DNA of 42,599 nt from NCBI RefSeq assembly GCF_003254055.1, contig NZ_QKZT01000029.1, positions 1 to 42,599 of the forward strand, read 5' to 3'. A program made the position numbers and the translations under genes. Below, one piece after another: positions 1-6,771 of this stretch. The notes below the pieces were generated by a model. The model did not search any database. It saw nothing but the letters and a program-made list of their open reading frames with translations, and was not told the DNA's origin. The first letter of the stretch is position 1. The number at the start of each line of letters is the position of its first letter. The DNA comes from Algoriphagus chordae (GTDB lineage: Bacteria; Bacteroidota; Bacteroidia; Cytophagales; Cyclobacteriaceae).

Positions 1-2
1 TA

Positions 3-890
3 ATGGATATTTTCAAAGGTCAAGAGATCATAGAGTTCAGTAGAAGCTTCCAAACTGATTTGGATTGCAAGAAATATTTGGCAGATCTTAAGTGGAAGGA
101 TGGGTTTACTTGCCGAAAATGTGGTCACCACGGAAGTCAAATGCGAAAAGATTACGCAAGAACATGCAATAAATGTAGTGATACAGAAAACCCAGGTGCA
201 GGCACTTTGTTTCATAAGGTCAAATTTGGTCTTTTGAAGGCATTTCACATTTGTTTTGAAATGAGTACGAGTACAAAAGGCTTGTCAGCATTGTATGTTG
301 CAAAACGTTATTCTATCAATCATAAGACTGCAATGAGCTTCATGCATAAAGTACGAGAGGCTATGAAATCAAGTGGAAACAACCCGATACAAGGAGAAGT
401 ACATGTCGATGAGTTTGTGGTTGGAGGTCAAGAGGCTGGTCACGTAGGGAGGAGCTACGGTGGTAAGAAAAAGAAGGTGGTATGTGCTGTTGAGCTTACA
501 GAAGCAGGAAAAGTAAAGCGTTTTTATGCACTCCAAATTAAAGACTTTTCTTCCAAGTCACTCCGGCCAATCTTTGAACAACACATTGATAAGATAGCTC
601 AAGTGACCACTGACGAATGGAAAGGATATCGACCGATAAGCAAGGATTACATGGTAAAACAGATCCCAAGTGAGTTGGGCTTGAATTTTAAAGCTATTCA
701 CACCATGATTCACAAGGTGAAAACGTGGTTGAGAACCACCTACTCTTGGGTAAGCAAAAGACACATAGATCGCTATTTGAACGAATTTTCCTACAGAATC
801 AATCGATCACAGAATAAGGATACTGTTTTTCATAATCTGATAACCAGAATGGTTAAAGCTGAAAAATTATACGTTCAAAATATAGTATGA
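3..890 (+). CDS. IS1595-family (ISXO2-like) transposase
   Basis: Transposase of an IS1595-type insertion sequence. Seen: an N-terminal zinc ribbon with Cys37, Cys40, Cys55 and Cys58, then a DDE-type catalytic core with Asp136 (motif HVDEF), Asp204 (motif TTDEWKGY) and a C-terminal motif YLNEFSYRINR, which matches the third catalytic block of this family (Asn or Glu). At 295 residues it is the usual length, so the enzyme looks intact. The ATG lies two bases inside the window, so the left inverted repeat is outside and cannot be checked. Just past the stop, TTACC at 901-905 (GGTAACCACTTAAAG on the other strand) is the likely right end. The family normally makes 8-bp target duplications; only one side is visible here. 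It abuts the 3' end of the neighbouring minus-strand gene. Confidence 0.9.
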   Translation: MDIFKGQEIIEFSRSFQTDLDCKKYLADLKWKDGFTCRKCGHHGSQMRKDYARTCNKCSDTENPGAGTLFHKVKFGLLKAFHICFEMSTSTKGLSALYVAKRYSINHKTAMSFMHKVREAMKSSGNNPIQGEVHVDEFVVGGQEAGHVGRSYGGKKKKVVCAVELTEAGKVKRFYALQIKDFSSKSLRPIFEQHIDKIAQVTTDEWKGYRPISKDYMVKQIPSELGLNFKAIHTMIHKVKTWLRTTYSWVSKRHIDRYLNEFSYRINRSQNKDTVFHNLITRMVKAEKLYVQNIV

Positions 891-906
891 CTTTAAGTGG
901 TTACCT

Positions 907-1410
907 CTATGCTTTTTTATAAAAATCTAAATTTTCTGTACTTAATAATTTTGAAACAAAAGTTTCGGGTTTAATAGAAAATGGAGGGTTTTGACCAATT
1001 TTTTTTGCGTAAAAAAAGTACTCATTCTTGCCTTCTACTAATTCAGTAAAAAAGTCTATCAAAAAAATCGGATTTGATCGCTTACAATTTTGACATTCTC
1101 CTGTCAACTTTTCTATAAATCTTTGCCCAACCTCAGAACCAAGTTGATATTCTCCGTATGCCCTATTCCTTGGCTTTCCGGATAATGCAGAGTTATGGTC
1201 AAATGGACTAGCATCTACCATTCTTCTTATTGATTCCTCATCTAATTTTAGAAGATGAGTTTGTGGTTCAGGATTACACAGGCATTCGAAAGGAAAACCA
1301 AAATCATGTAGATTTTGAGGATTAGAGGCAAACGCACTAGAAATTTTAGACTTTTTGTATAGAGGAGCATTTGACAATAACTCTCTAAATTCATTGCATT
1401 TTATCGACAT
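907..1410 (-). pseudogene. hypothetical protein, probably 3'-truncated by the IS1595 element
   Basis: Unrecognised protein of 167 residues when started at the ATG at 1410; the longer frame to 1437 begins with GTG in an AT-rich stretch and is less likely. It holds two cysteine pairs (ECLCNPEPQTH near residue 47 and ECQNCKRSNP near residue 113) that could bind a metal, and a compact C-terminal part (FFYAKKIGQNPPFSI). The frame ends at YKKA only a few bases from the inferred end of the IS. Proteins I recall with this kind of ending continue past the KKA motif, so I infer that the IS removed the C-terminal part. The stop could alternatively be native. The promoter side abuts the REP-like repeat at 1441. 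No function can be assigned. Confidence 0.5.
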
Positions 1411-1440
1411 AGTATACAAAAATATAAAAAAAATCACCTA

Positions 1441-1530
1441 ACCCCTCTCGGCGTAGTTTGATCGCTCGTGGCACTGGGTGTAGTTTGTAACTACACCCAA
1501 ATATCCTTACCAATTTGTAATTGGTTTAAC
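1441..1530. repeat. REP-like element, short form (copy A)
   Basis: Short form of the RAYT-associated repeat. It starts with CCCTCTCGGCGTAG and carries two perfect hairpins. One is at 1476-1498 (10-bp stem GGGTGTAGTT / AACTACACCC, loop TGT). The other is at 1509-1525 (7-bp stem ACCAATT / AATTGGT, loop TGT). A GTAG tetranucleotide precedes the first hairpin and another lies within its stem; GTAG is the recognition tetranucleotide known for E. coli RAYT. A RAYT 3' tail follows directly. Confidence 0.85.
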
Positions 1531-1534
1531 AGCA

Positions 1535-1628
1535 CTACCAATAATCCACTTCGATCAATCCATTCAAACCGGCATAATTCCTGGCGCTCGAATACAAATA
1601 ATCTTCTTCCTTTTCAACTATCCCCTTC
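1535..1628 (-). pseudogene. RAYT 3' tail remnant R1
   Basis: Read on the minus strand, this stretch encodes the last ~25-30 residues of a RAYT (motif LYSSARNYAGL, ending VDYW and a stop), nearly the same as the C-terminus of the gene at 1807. Similarity fades around 1610-1630, upstream of which there is no catalytic domain. It sits immediately beside repeat copy A just as the complete genes sit beside their repeats. It is therefore a decayed or never-complete copy in which only the gene's 3' end survives. Confidence 0.75.
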
Positions 1629-1652
1629 TGAGTGTAGTCAGACCGTTATTGT

Positions 1653-1800
1653 TACCCCCCTCTCGGCGTAGTTTGATCGCCCGTGGCACTGGGTGTAGTT
1701 TGCCCGCCCTTCAAACCGGCCCAAGGCTAAAATCATTCACAGAATGATTTTTTAACGCCTTGTCCTACCCAAATATCCTTACCATTTTGTAATTGGTTTA
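1653..1800. repeat. REP-like element, long form (copy B)
   Basis: Long form of the repeat. The left part equals copy A, but the loop side of the first hairpin is replaced by a structured domain. This has GTTTG / CAAAC, the outer pair CAAGGC (1722-1727) / GCCTTG (1757-1762), and an inner 10-bp hairpin AAAATCATTC (1729-1738) / GAATGATTTT (1742-1751) with loop ACA. It rejoins the short form at ACCCAAATATCCTTACC. It lies directly downstream of the RAYT at 1807. Confidence 0.85.
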
Positions 1801-1806
1801 ATAGCA

Positions 1807-2457
1807 CTACCAATAATCCACATCAATCAATCCCTTCAAACCGGCATAATTCCTGGCGCTCGAATACAAATAATCTTCCGGCTTTTCTACAATTCCAGAT
1901 CTTACAGGATTATCGTGAATATACTTCATTCGACTTTCTATTATCTCTGGACGATAGAGCTCTATTGCGTGATTTTCATGCGTCCAGAATTGTATCCCGA
2001 TAGCTATCGGGACACCAGACCTTTTGGTGAATTTCGCATGGTATTCAAAGATCATCTGTAGCCATTCCCGCCTACTTTCTTCTGGATTATCAAGAATCAG
2101 TTTCAATAATTTCTTACTAATAAATTTCTTAAAGTCCCTTACCCAATCAGACAGTTTCCCATCTTTCTGCTGGACTACTAAGTGAATAAGGTTACTCATG
2201 ATTACATAGCCATATAGATACAAACCCTTTTCATTTCGACAGTACGTCAGGTTTTCTAAAATAAAGTCACGGTAAACTTTTCTGGAAAACACTTCCGCCC
2301 AACCTACAACTTGAAAAGTCAAGAAGTATGGCATTTCATGAGTCTAAAATTTGATTTTATCGGCCTCATGCAATCTCGCTTGGTTGATTTTTGTTCCGAA
2401 TTATAAGATCTTCAATTGCTCGATTTCTTGATCCTTTATTTGATAAGCTTCGCCCAT
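1807..2457 (-). pseudogene. REP-associated tyrosine transposase (RAYT), damaged copy 1
   Basis: Y1/HUH-family transposase that in intact form nicks and joins single-stranded REP DNA. The open frame runs 2334-1807 (175 residues) and keeps the C-terminal motif with the likely catalytic tyrosine (YIHDNPV). Three lesions mark decay. The HUH motif reads NLIHLV where copy 2 reads NHIHLV, a single-base change that removes the first metal-binding His. About 90 bp of unrelated sequence near 2335-2428 separate the real 5' end (MGEAYQIKDQE, start at 2457) from the rest and bring in stops. A palindromic insert at 1995-2012 adds five residues. The first ~300 bp match copy 2 almost exactly, while the last ~190 bp differ clearly. 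Confidence 0.85.
1995..2012. repeat. 18-bp perfect palindrome inserted in the RAYT reading frame
   Basis: TCCCGATAGCTATCGGGA is a perfect palindrome present in RAYT copy 1 and absent at the matching place in copy 2. It adds 15 bp net, so the frame is kept (VPIAIGI appears in the protein). It is also the point where similarity between the two copies drops. I recall this palindrome as a dispersed repeat in Bacteroidota genomes; its mechanism of spread is unknown to me. Confidence 0.8.
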
Positions 2458-2482
2458 AGAATGAAAATAATTCGAATCAAGC

Positions 2483-2747
2483 GAATTACAAATTCTTTGT
2501 GATAGAAAGGTGTAGTTACAAACTACACCTAGTACGATGCATTATACTAGGAAAAAAAGAAGCTATTAGGACGTTTAACCATCTCGCAAAGTAGGCAGGA
2601 TGAGACTCATGAATTAAGCCAATCCCCACTCCAAACCCACAAATAAACTTAAAAAACCAAAGCCTGAGCATGTGTTTGAAACGTTCTGGTGAAGGTCTTT
2701 TTTTTACTAAAATCTACTCCCTATTGGAAAATCATTAATATTGTAAC
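2483..2747. repeat. Right-end hairpins of RAYT element 1 and following gap
   Basis: Two hairpins at 2483-2495 and 2508-2530 form the mirror image of the left-end pair (loops ACA instead of TGT) and are followed by TAGTAC. The same module, slightly changed, ends the MITE-like copies near 39300 and 40158. From 2531 to 2747 I see no gene. This AT-rich stretch would have to contain the promoter for the peptide and lipoprotein genes, but no clear one stands out. Confidence 0.7.
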
Positions 2748-3005
2748 GTGATTCTTAGCTTAAGAAATAGGGCAGTGACGTCTGACAGTTCAAATTCATT
2801 AATTTCTCTATCTGGCTTTGTCCCAGAGTCACAAGCTGAAAGACCTGGTTGTGGGATAGCTGATTCTTTTGCCACTCCATACACTAATGGAGTTGTATGT
2901 CAAATAGGCCCAAATGAAACCGATTTTATCGTCCTTACCTATTCTGACTGTGATATCGGAACACTATGCTGTCCAATTCCAGGTCCCGTACCGGTTTGTA
3001 ATTAA
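2748..3005 (+). CDS. small Cys-rich peptide, companion of the propeller lipoprotein
   Basis: An 85-residue frame beginning with GTG at 2748; an in-frame stop at 2736 leaves no earlier start. The C-terminal half has six cysteines (GCGIAD, VVCQIG, DCDIGTLCCPIPG, and a terminal VCN), and the middle reads like the mature region after a processing site (LSGFVPESQAERPGC). No ATG and no full hydrophobic signal peptide are visible, so the 5' end may be lost or use another start. In Bacteroidota, small secreted peptides (for example NVEALA-type) often precede 6-bladed propeller lipoproteins, and such a gene follows 46 bp downstream. Assignment to that pairing is an inference from context and Cys content; the function is unknown. 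Confidence 0.5.
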   Translation: MILSLRNRAVTSDSSNSLISLSGFVPESQAERPGCGIADSFATPYTNGVVCQIGPNETDFIVLTYSDCDIGTLCCPIPGPVPVCN

Positions 3006-3013
3006 ATTTAGCC

Positions 3014-3038
3014 GTGCACCTATTACTAATAGGTGCAC
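3014..3038 (+). promoter_or_regulatory. perfect 11-bp hairpin between peptide and lipoprotein genes
   Basis: GTGCACCTATT and AATAGGTGCAC form a perfect 11-bp stem with loop ACT. It starts nine bases after the peptide stop and ends 13 bases before the lipoprotein ATG. No T-run follows, so it is a weak candidate for an ordinary terminator. It may stabilise or process the mRNA so that the peptide is made in excess over the lipoprotein. Confidence 0.7.
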
Positions 3039-3051
3039 ACTTTAGCCAAAT

Positions 3052-4230
3052 ATGAAATATTTTTATATAATTATAATTTTATCCTCTCTGATTTCTTGCT
3101 CTCAAAAGGAAGAAAAATCGATTAGTGATCTTGAAATTAATTCAATTTTTGTTGATGTTAATAATCCTGAAACATTTATATTTACAGACTTTTTTGACAC
3201 AACTTATATTGTTCCCCTAGATAATTCAGAAATACTCGGAAGTATTGACAAACTACTTATAACTAAGGAAAATATTATCGTTTTAGATTATAAAAAAACA
3301 AATTCAATTTTTATATACAATAGAAAAGGGGAATTAAAATCACTAATCAATGATTATGGAGAAGGTCCAGAGAAATATAGCTATCCAAGGCAGATTTTCA
3401 CCTCTAAAGATGAGACTACTCTATATGTTTATTGTATGGGAAGACAAACACTTTTAGCCTATAATTTAGAAGGTAAACTAAATAGCGAGTTTGATTTAGG
3501 TAAATATGGCCCTTTAACTGATATTACATATAAAAATGGATTAATATATTTAATACTGAATGACCTTGACTTAGAAGGCAATAGAGCAATAGTGTTAGAT
3601 GAGTCATTTAATCCGATGGGCAAATTAAATTTTGAAGAGCTATTACCTTATACTATTGGTTTTAATGCCAAAAAACCTAATTTTCTATATTCAAAAAATG
3701 GAAATGGCTTATATTTTCAAGAATTAAATTCAGAATTTTTGTTTTCTATAGATAGCATTGATGTCAATAATATTATGAAATTTGATTTTGGCGTTAATAG
3801 CTATGATTATATCCCTAATAAAATTTATGATCTTAAAGAATTTAAAGAGACTTCATTAAAGGATAATAAATTTCATGTTTCAAATAATCATATAGATGCG
3901 GGGGATGTAATTTTCCTTTCTGTTTCAACAGGTCAAATTGAAAATCTAATAGTATTTGATAAAATAAAAAATAGATCTCATTTTATATACAAAATAGAGA
4001 ATAATATGACGGGTATGATGAATTTTAATGCTATCTGGAACTCATATAATTTAAATGCTGGTTATTTAGTTGTTGATCTTAATCCCAAGATTTTCAATAG
4101 TCTCAAAAGAAAAGTTAAAATTCCTGATGATTATTCTGATTACATAAACAGTATTTCCGTAGATGATTTTGATAACCCAATCCTATTTATTCATAAATTT
4201 AAAGATTTAATCCACTTAACTGATGAATAA
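3052..4230 (+). CDS. 6-bladed beta-propeller lipoprotein (DUF5128-like)
   Basis: A 392-residue lipoprotein. The signal peptide ends in the lipobox LISC (residues 13-16), followed by a charged linker, so export and lipidation are expected. The rest has the repeating pattern of propeller blades: IVLDYKKTNSIFIYNRKGE, LYVYCMGRQTLLAYN, IVLDESFNPMG, all short beta strands ending in aromatic or Asn-rich turns. Length and layout fit the 6-bladed propeller lipoproteins common in Bacteroidota. No catalytic motif is visible; binding of a peptide or glycan is a guess. It follows the Cys-rich peptide gene and is probably cotranscribed with it. Codon use is strongly AT-rich compared with the genes after 9.5 kb. 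Confidence 0.8.
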   Translation: MKYFYIIIILSSLISCSQKEEKSISDLEINSIFVDVNNPETFIFTDFFDTTYIVPLDNSEILGSIDKLLITKENIIVLDYKKTNSIFIYNRKGELKSLINDYGEGPEKYSYPRQIFTSKDETTLYVYCMGRQTLLAYNLEGKLNSEFDLGKYGPLTDITYKNGLIYLILNDLDLEGNRAIVLDESFNPMGKLNFEELLPYTIGFNAKKPNFLYSKNGNGLYFQELNSEFLFSIDSIDVNNIMKFDFGVNSYDYIPNKIYDLKEFKETSLKDNKFHVSNNHIDAGDVIFLSVSTGQIENLIVFDKIKNRSHFIYKIENNMTGMMNFNAIWNSYNLNAGYLVVDLNPKIFNSLKRKVKIPDDYSDYINSISVDDFDNPILFIHKFKDLIHLTDE

Positions 4231-4325
4231 GCCCCGTCTAGGTGTAGACAGATCGTAATCTAAGCGTAGTTTGTAAATACAATTTTCTATCCTTAGCAAT
4301 TTTGTAATTAGTCCAATTATACTAT
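4231..4325. repeat. decayed REP-like element (copy C) and gap to MbtH gene
   Basis: Starts right after the lipoprotein stop. Phrases such as GGTGTAGACAGATCG, GCGTAGTTTGTAAATACA and CAATTTTGTAATTAG are recognisable but the stems are mostly broken, so this is an old copy. From 4326 to 4434 there is AT-rich sequence with no other feature that I can support. Confidence 0.5.
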
Positions 4326-4434
4326 TTACCCACAGAGAGCTGGAAGAAATATATGGAAATATTCTGCCAATTCATTTTATCTTGTTTTTTTTGCAGAAAA
4401 CAATCAATGAACTGTAAATCAAACTCTTAGAAAA

Positions 4435-4620
4435 ATGGAAGAAGAAGAAGACCAGACTATTTACACCGTAACAGTAAACTACGAAGGACAATACAGCATA
4501 TGGCCAGTTGATAGAGAGCTCCCGCTCGGATGGGAAAGCGTGGGGAAGCAGGGGTATAAGCAAGAATGTTTGGAATATACCAAGGGAATATGGACTGACA
4601 TGAGACCACCCTCCCTTTAG
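4435..4620 (+). CDS. orphan MbtH-family protein
   Basis: A 61-residue protein that matches the MbtH family along its length. It has an acidic N-terminus, then EGQYSIWP, DRELPLGWESVG, and a C-terminal block ECLEYTKGIWTDMRPPSL, including the conserved tryptophans and the W-TDMRP signature. MbtH proteins bind adenylation domains of non-ribosomal peptide synthetases and help them fold or activate. No synthetase, thioesterase, PPTase or carrier protein lies in this window, so it is an orphan. It stands alone between decayed copy C and repeat copy D. It may serve a synthetase elsewhere, or be left over from a lost cluster. A minus-strand frame over the same bases is a shadow. Confidence 0.92.
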   Translation: MEEEEDQTIYTVTVNYEGQYSIWPVDRELPLGWESVGKQGYKQECLEYTKGIWTDMRPPSL

Positions 4621-4672
4621 TAAGGGAATGGAAGAGATGCAACTTCCTCCTGCCTGGGAGTTTGCCTTACAC

Positions 4673-4862
4673 TCCATCTCGGCGTAGTTAGATCGCTCGA
4701 GGGTCTGGGTGTAGTTTACCCCCTCTCGGCGTAGTTTGATCGCTCGAGGCACTGGTTGTAGTTTGCCCGCCCTGCAAACCGGCCCAAGGCTAAAATCATT
4801 CAACAGAATGATTTTTTAACGCCTTGTCCTACCCAAATATCTTAACCGATTTGTAATCGGAA
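4673..4862. repeat. double REP-like element (short start plus long form, copy D)
   Basis: Two left ends in tandem (4677 and 4731), the second continuing into the long form. Paired parts are GTTTGC / GCAAAC, CAAGGC (4785-4790) / GCCTTG (4821-4826), AAAATCATTC (4792-4801) / GAATGATTTT (4806-4815), and CCGATT (4846-4851) / AATCGG (4855-4860) around loop TGT. The last stem is CCAATT / AATTGG in copies A and F, a paired A-T to G-C exchange. Confidence 0.85.
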
Positions 4863-4935
4863 ACCACTCCAAACAATTGTCCAGCGATGAAATCGAATAG
4901 CGAATTCGTTGGGATAGGAATGCAGGATTGAGTTA

Positions 4936-4960
4936 AAAAAAGCTTCACTGAAGCTTTTTT
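4936..4960. terminator. bidirectional terminator hairpin
   Basis: AAAAAAGCTTC (4936-4946) pairs perfectly with GAAGCTTTTTT (4950-4960), loop ACT. The A-run and T-run make it usable from either side; it would end transcripts from the lipoprotein gene at 5455-5061. Confidence 0.75.
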
Positions 4961-5060
4961 AGCGAGAGGCCAGCTTGCAGAGTGCAAAAAACTACGATGA
5001 CGGGAAACAAGAATCAGATTCGGTTGAAAAAATCCATAAAATCAAACCAACTGTAGGGAT

Positions 5061-5455
5061 TTAGGGTCTTGGTACAACTCGCACTTTCAAGACTTCTTCA
5101 ATTGCATCTCCATCTAAGTCTTCAGCATTGAAACGAACAGTCAAAATTAATTCCTCATGATAAAAATCCCACCAATCATCATAAAAACTCATTCCTTCGG
5201 TTAAAATCTTATAGGGCATAGAATAGGTTTTTGCCCCTCTTTTAGCAAGTTTAATTTGATGATCATTTATATTAAAATAGGCGAGCCCATCATCAGCCGC
5301 GACAGTAATATTAAAAATCAACCCCCTTCTGTAAGGGTGGTATCTGCCGGAATTCCCTCTATCGTAATTGCGTTATCAGGTTCCTGTTCATCGACACAAC
5401 CAAATAATCCTAAAAGAAAAAGAGAGATAATCAGATAATAGACATTTGCTTTCAT
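5061..5455 (-). pseudogene. small lipoprotein with a frameshift at a G tract
   Basis: Unrecognised lipoprotein in two frames. The first part starts with ATG at 5455 and reads a lipoprotein signal (LFLLGLFGC, Cys20), then EQEPDNAITIEGIPADTTL and TEGG, where it stops at a run of five G. The second part (to 5061) continues in the next frame with IFNITVAADDGLAYF and ends KVRVVPRP. One extra G would join them into about 132 residues, so a single-base loss, or a sequencing error, explains the break. The beta-rich, acidic second half resembles an Ig-like or cadherin-like surface domain, but this is uncertain. It is followed by the terminator at 4936-4960. Confidence 0.65.
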
Positions 5456-6177
5456 TTGAAGATTAGGTTAAAAATACTTTGAATAAAAATTTAAAAATTA
5501 GCCTTATCCTAAATTGATCGTGATATTTTTTGAACTTCAATAATTATATTATTCTTCGCGATCTCTTAGTATTTCCCCCAACTGACTAAGGGTACCAAAT
5601 TGCAAACCAGTGTAGCGTAAGGGAAATGTACCCCACACCTTCAAAGTATGAATAAATTTAATTTATCGCAGGATTTAATCAAAATATTCTCAGGACTTTA
5701 TTCCACATACAAAACCCTATAAATCAACACAATACAATCATCCCTCTCGGCGTAGTTAGATCGCTCGAGGGACTGGGTGTAGTTTGTAACTACACCCAAA
5801 TCATTTGTAAGCATTACGAAGTAATAACATCAATAAACAAAGATTCCTATCTGGAAAAGAAACCTTATCAGGATCAAAACGACTCTGGTCCTTCAGCTTT
5901 TTCATGAGTCATTGCAACACAAATCTTCAATCCAGAAATTGGACGATAAATAAAATCCTAGTAATTGGGATCCGGAATTCCTGGGATTAAAAACAAAAAT
6001 AATTCTGGAACTACCCAAAACCCAAAGATAATCATTGTCGAAATTCTTAATTTGGCTTTCGAAACAACCAAAAAGCCATTGGTCTATATGGGGATAATCG
6101 CAATAGGCCAATCGGATTTGGTGATAAGAAAATTGGCTTTCAAGCATAAGCCAACATTTTAAATCATATCATTTCAA
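5456..6177. repeat. solo REP-like element (copy E) in a 0.7-kb gene-free stretch
   Basis: Copy E occupies about 5741-5805. It has the left-end phrase TCTCGGCGTAG and the perfect hairpin at 5775-5797 (GGGTGTAGTT / AACTACACCC, loop TGT), with only a scrap of the second hairpin region. The rest (5456-5740 and 5806-6177) contains short frames on both strands without recognisable motifs or codon pattern; I see no gene there. The promoter of the Crp/Fnr gene must lie near its end. Confidence 0.7.
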
Positions 6178-6696
6178 ATGAAGCTATTTGACAATTTACA
6201 GACTAAAAAAATACCTAAAGGAACAATTCTCCTGTCCAAAGGAGATTCTTGCAGATCCGTTTATAAGGTAATTAAAGGTTGTCTAAAAAGTTATGTAATC
6301 GATAAATCAGGGAAAGAACACATTCTACACTTTGCCTCTGAAGACTGGATAATGACTGATATGGACAGTTTCATGAACAACAAGCCTTCCAATATATTCA
6401 TAGATGCGATTGAAGACAGTGAGGTGGCATTTCTTACTTCCTCAAATTACAACGATATAAGTCAGTTAGATCATGGTGATTTGCTCGAACAAAACAAAAA
6501 ACTAGTAAATAATTTGATTACAACCAATAAGCGCTTAATTAACTTATTAAGTGCCACCGCCGAAGAGCGGTATATGGATTTCATAGAAACCTACCCCACA
6601 CTGATTCAAAGACTTCCACTTAAACTGATCGCTTCCTATCTAGGAATGACGCCCGAATATTTAAGCGATGTCAGACGAAAATTAGCCCAAAAGTGA
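6178..6696 (+). CDS. Crp/Fnr-family transcriptional regulator
   Basis: A 172-residue regulator with an N-terminal cyclic-nucleotide-binding-like beta barrel (KKIPKGTILLSKGDSCRSVYKVIKG, then SGKEHILHFASEDWIMTD), a long connecting helix, and a short C-terminal helix-turn-helix (PLKLIASYLGMTPEYLSDVRR, about residues 147-167). It lacks the arginine/glutamate signature of cAMP binding, as is usual for Bacteroidota members, so the ligand is unknown. It is slightly shorter than the ~190-residue norm at the N-terminus but complete in domain content. It reads in the same direction as the DoxX and NmrA genes 75 bp downstream; control of that pair is a reasonable inference. Confidence 0.88.
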   Translation: MKLFDNLQTKKIPKGTILLSKGDSCRSVYKVIKGCLKSYVIDKSGKEHILHFASEDWIMTDMDSFMNNKPSNIFIDAIEDSEVAFLTSSNYNDISQLDHGDLLEQNKKLVNNLITTNKRLINLLSATAEERYMDFIETYPTLIQRLPLKLIASYLGMTPEYLSDVRRKLAQK

Positions 6697-6771
6697 TTTC
6701 TTAAGATACCTTAATTTTTATCTTTTTTATTGTACCCACCTTTGTGGTGTAAAAACAATTAAAAGATAAAA

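Larger units (their letters stand above)
1653..2530 (-). mobile_element. RAYT/REP element 1 (degenerate autonomous copy)
   Basis: Proposed whole element: long-form repeat B on the left, a RAYT coding region read leftward, and a right end whose hairpins mirror those on the left. The right-end hairpins are at 2483-2495 (GAATT / AATTC, loop ACA) and 2508-2530 (AGGTGTAGTT / AACTACACCT, loop ACA). The ends are inverted copies with loops TGT on the left and ACA on the right, so the element is bounded by REP-type ends in opposite orientation. The boundaries are inferred from sharing among copies in this window; no target duplication was recognised. Its transposase is damaged, so it is probably immobile unless helped by the copy at 8416. 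Confidence 0.6.

Noticed and set aside
1468..1671. Plus-strand frame across repeat A and tail R1
   Set aside because: Lies wholly in repeat sequence and is antisense to the RAYT tail.
4372..4803. Minus-strand frame of 143 codons over the MbtH gene and repeat D
   Set aside because: It is antisense to a clearly recognisable MbtH protein and runs through a structured repeat; no family match and poor composition.
5902..6162. Two opposed frames of 65 and 81 codons before the Crp/Fnr gene
   Set aside because: No motif, no start context and unlike neighbouring codon use; treated as chance.
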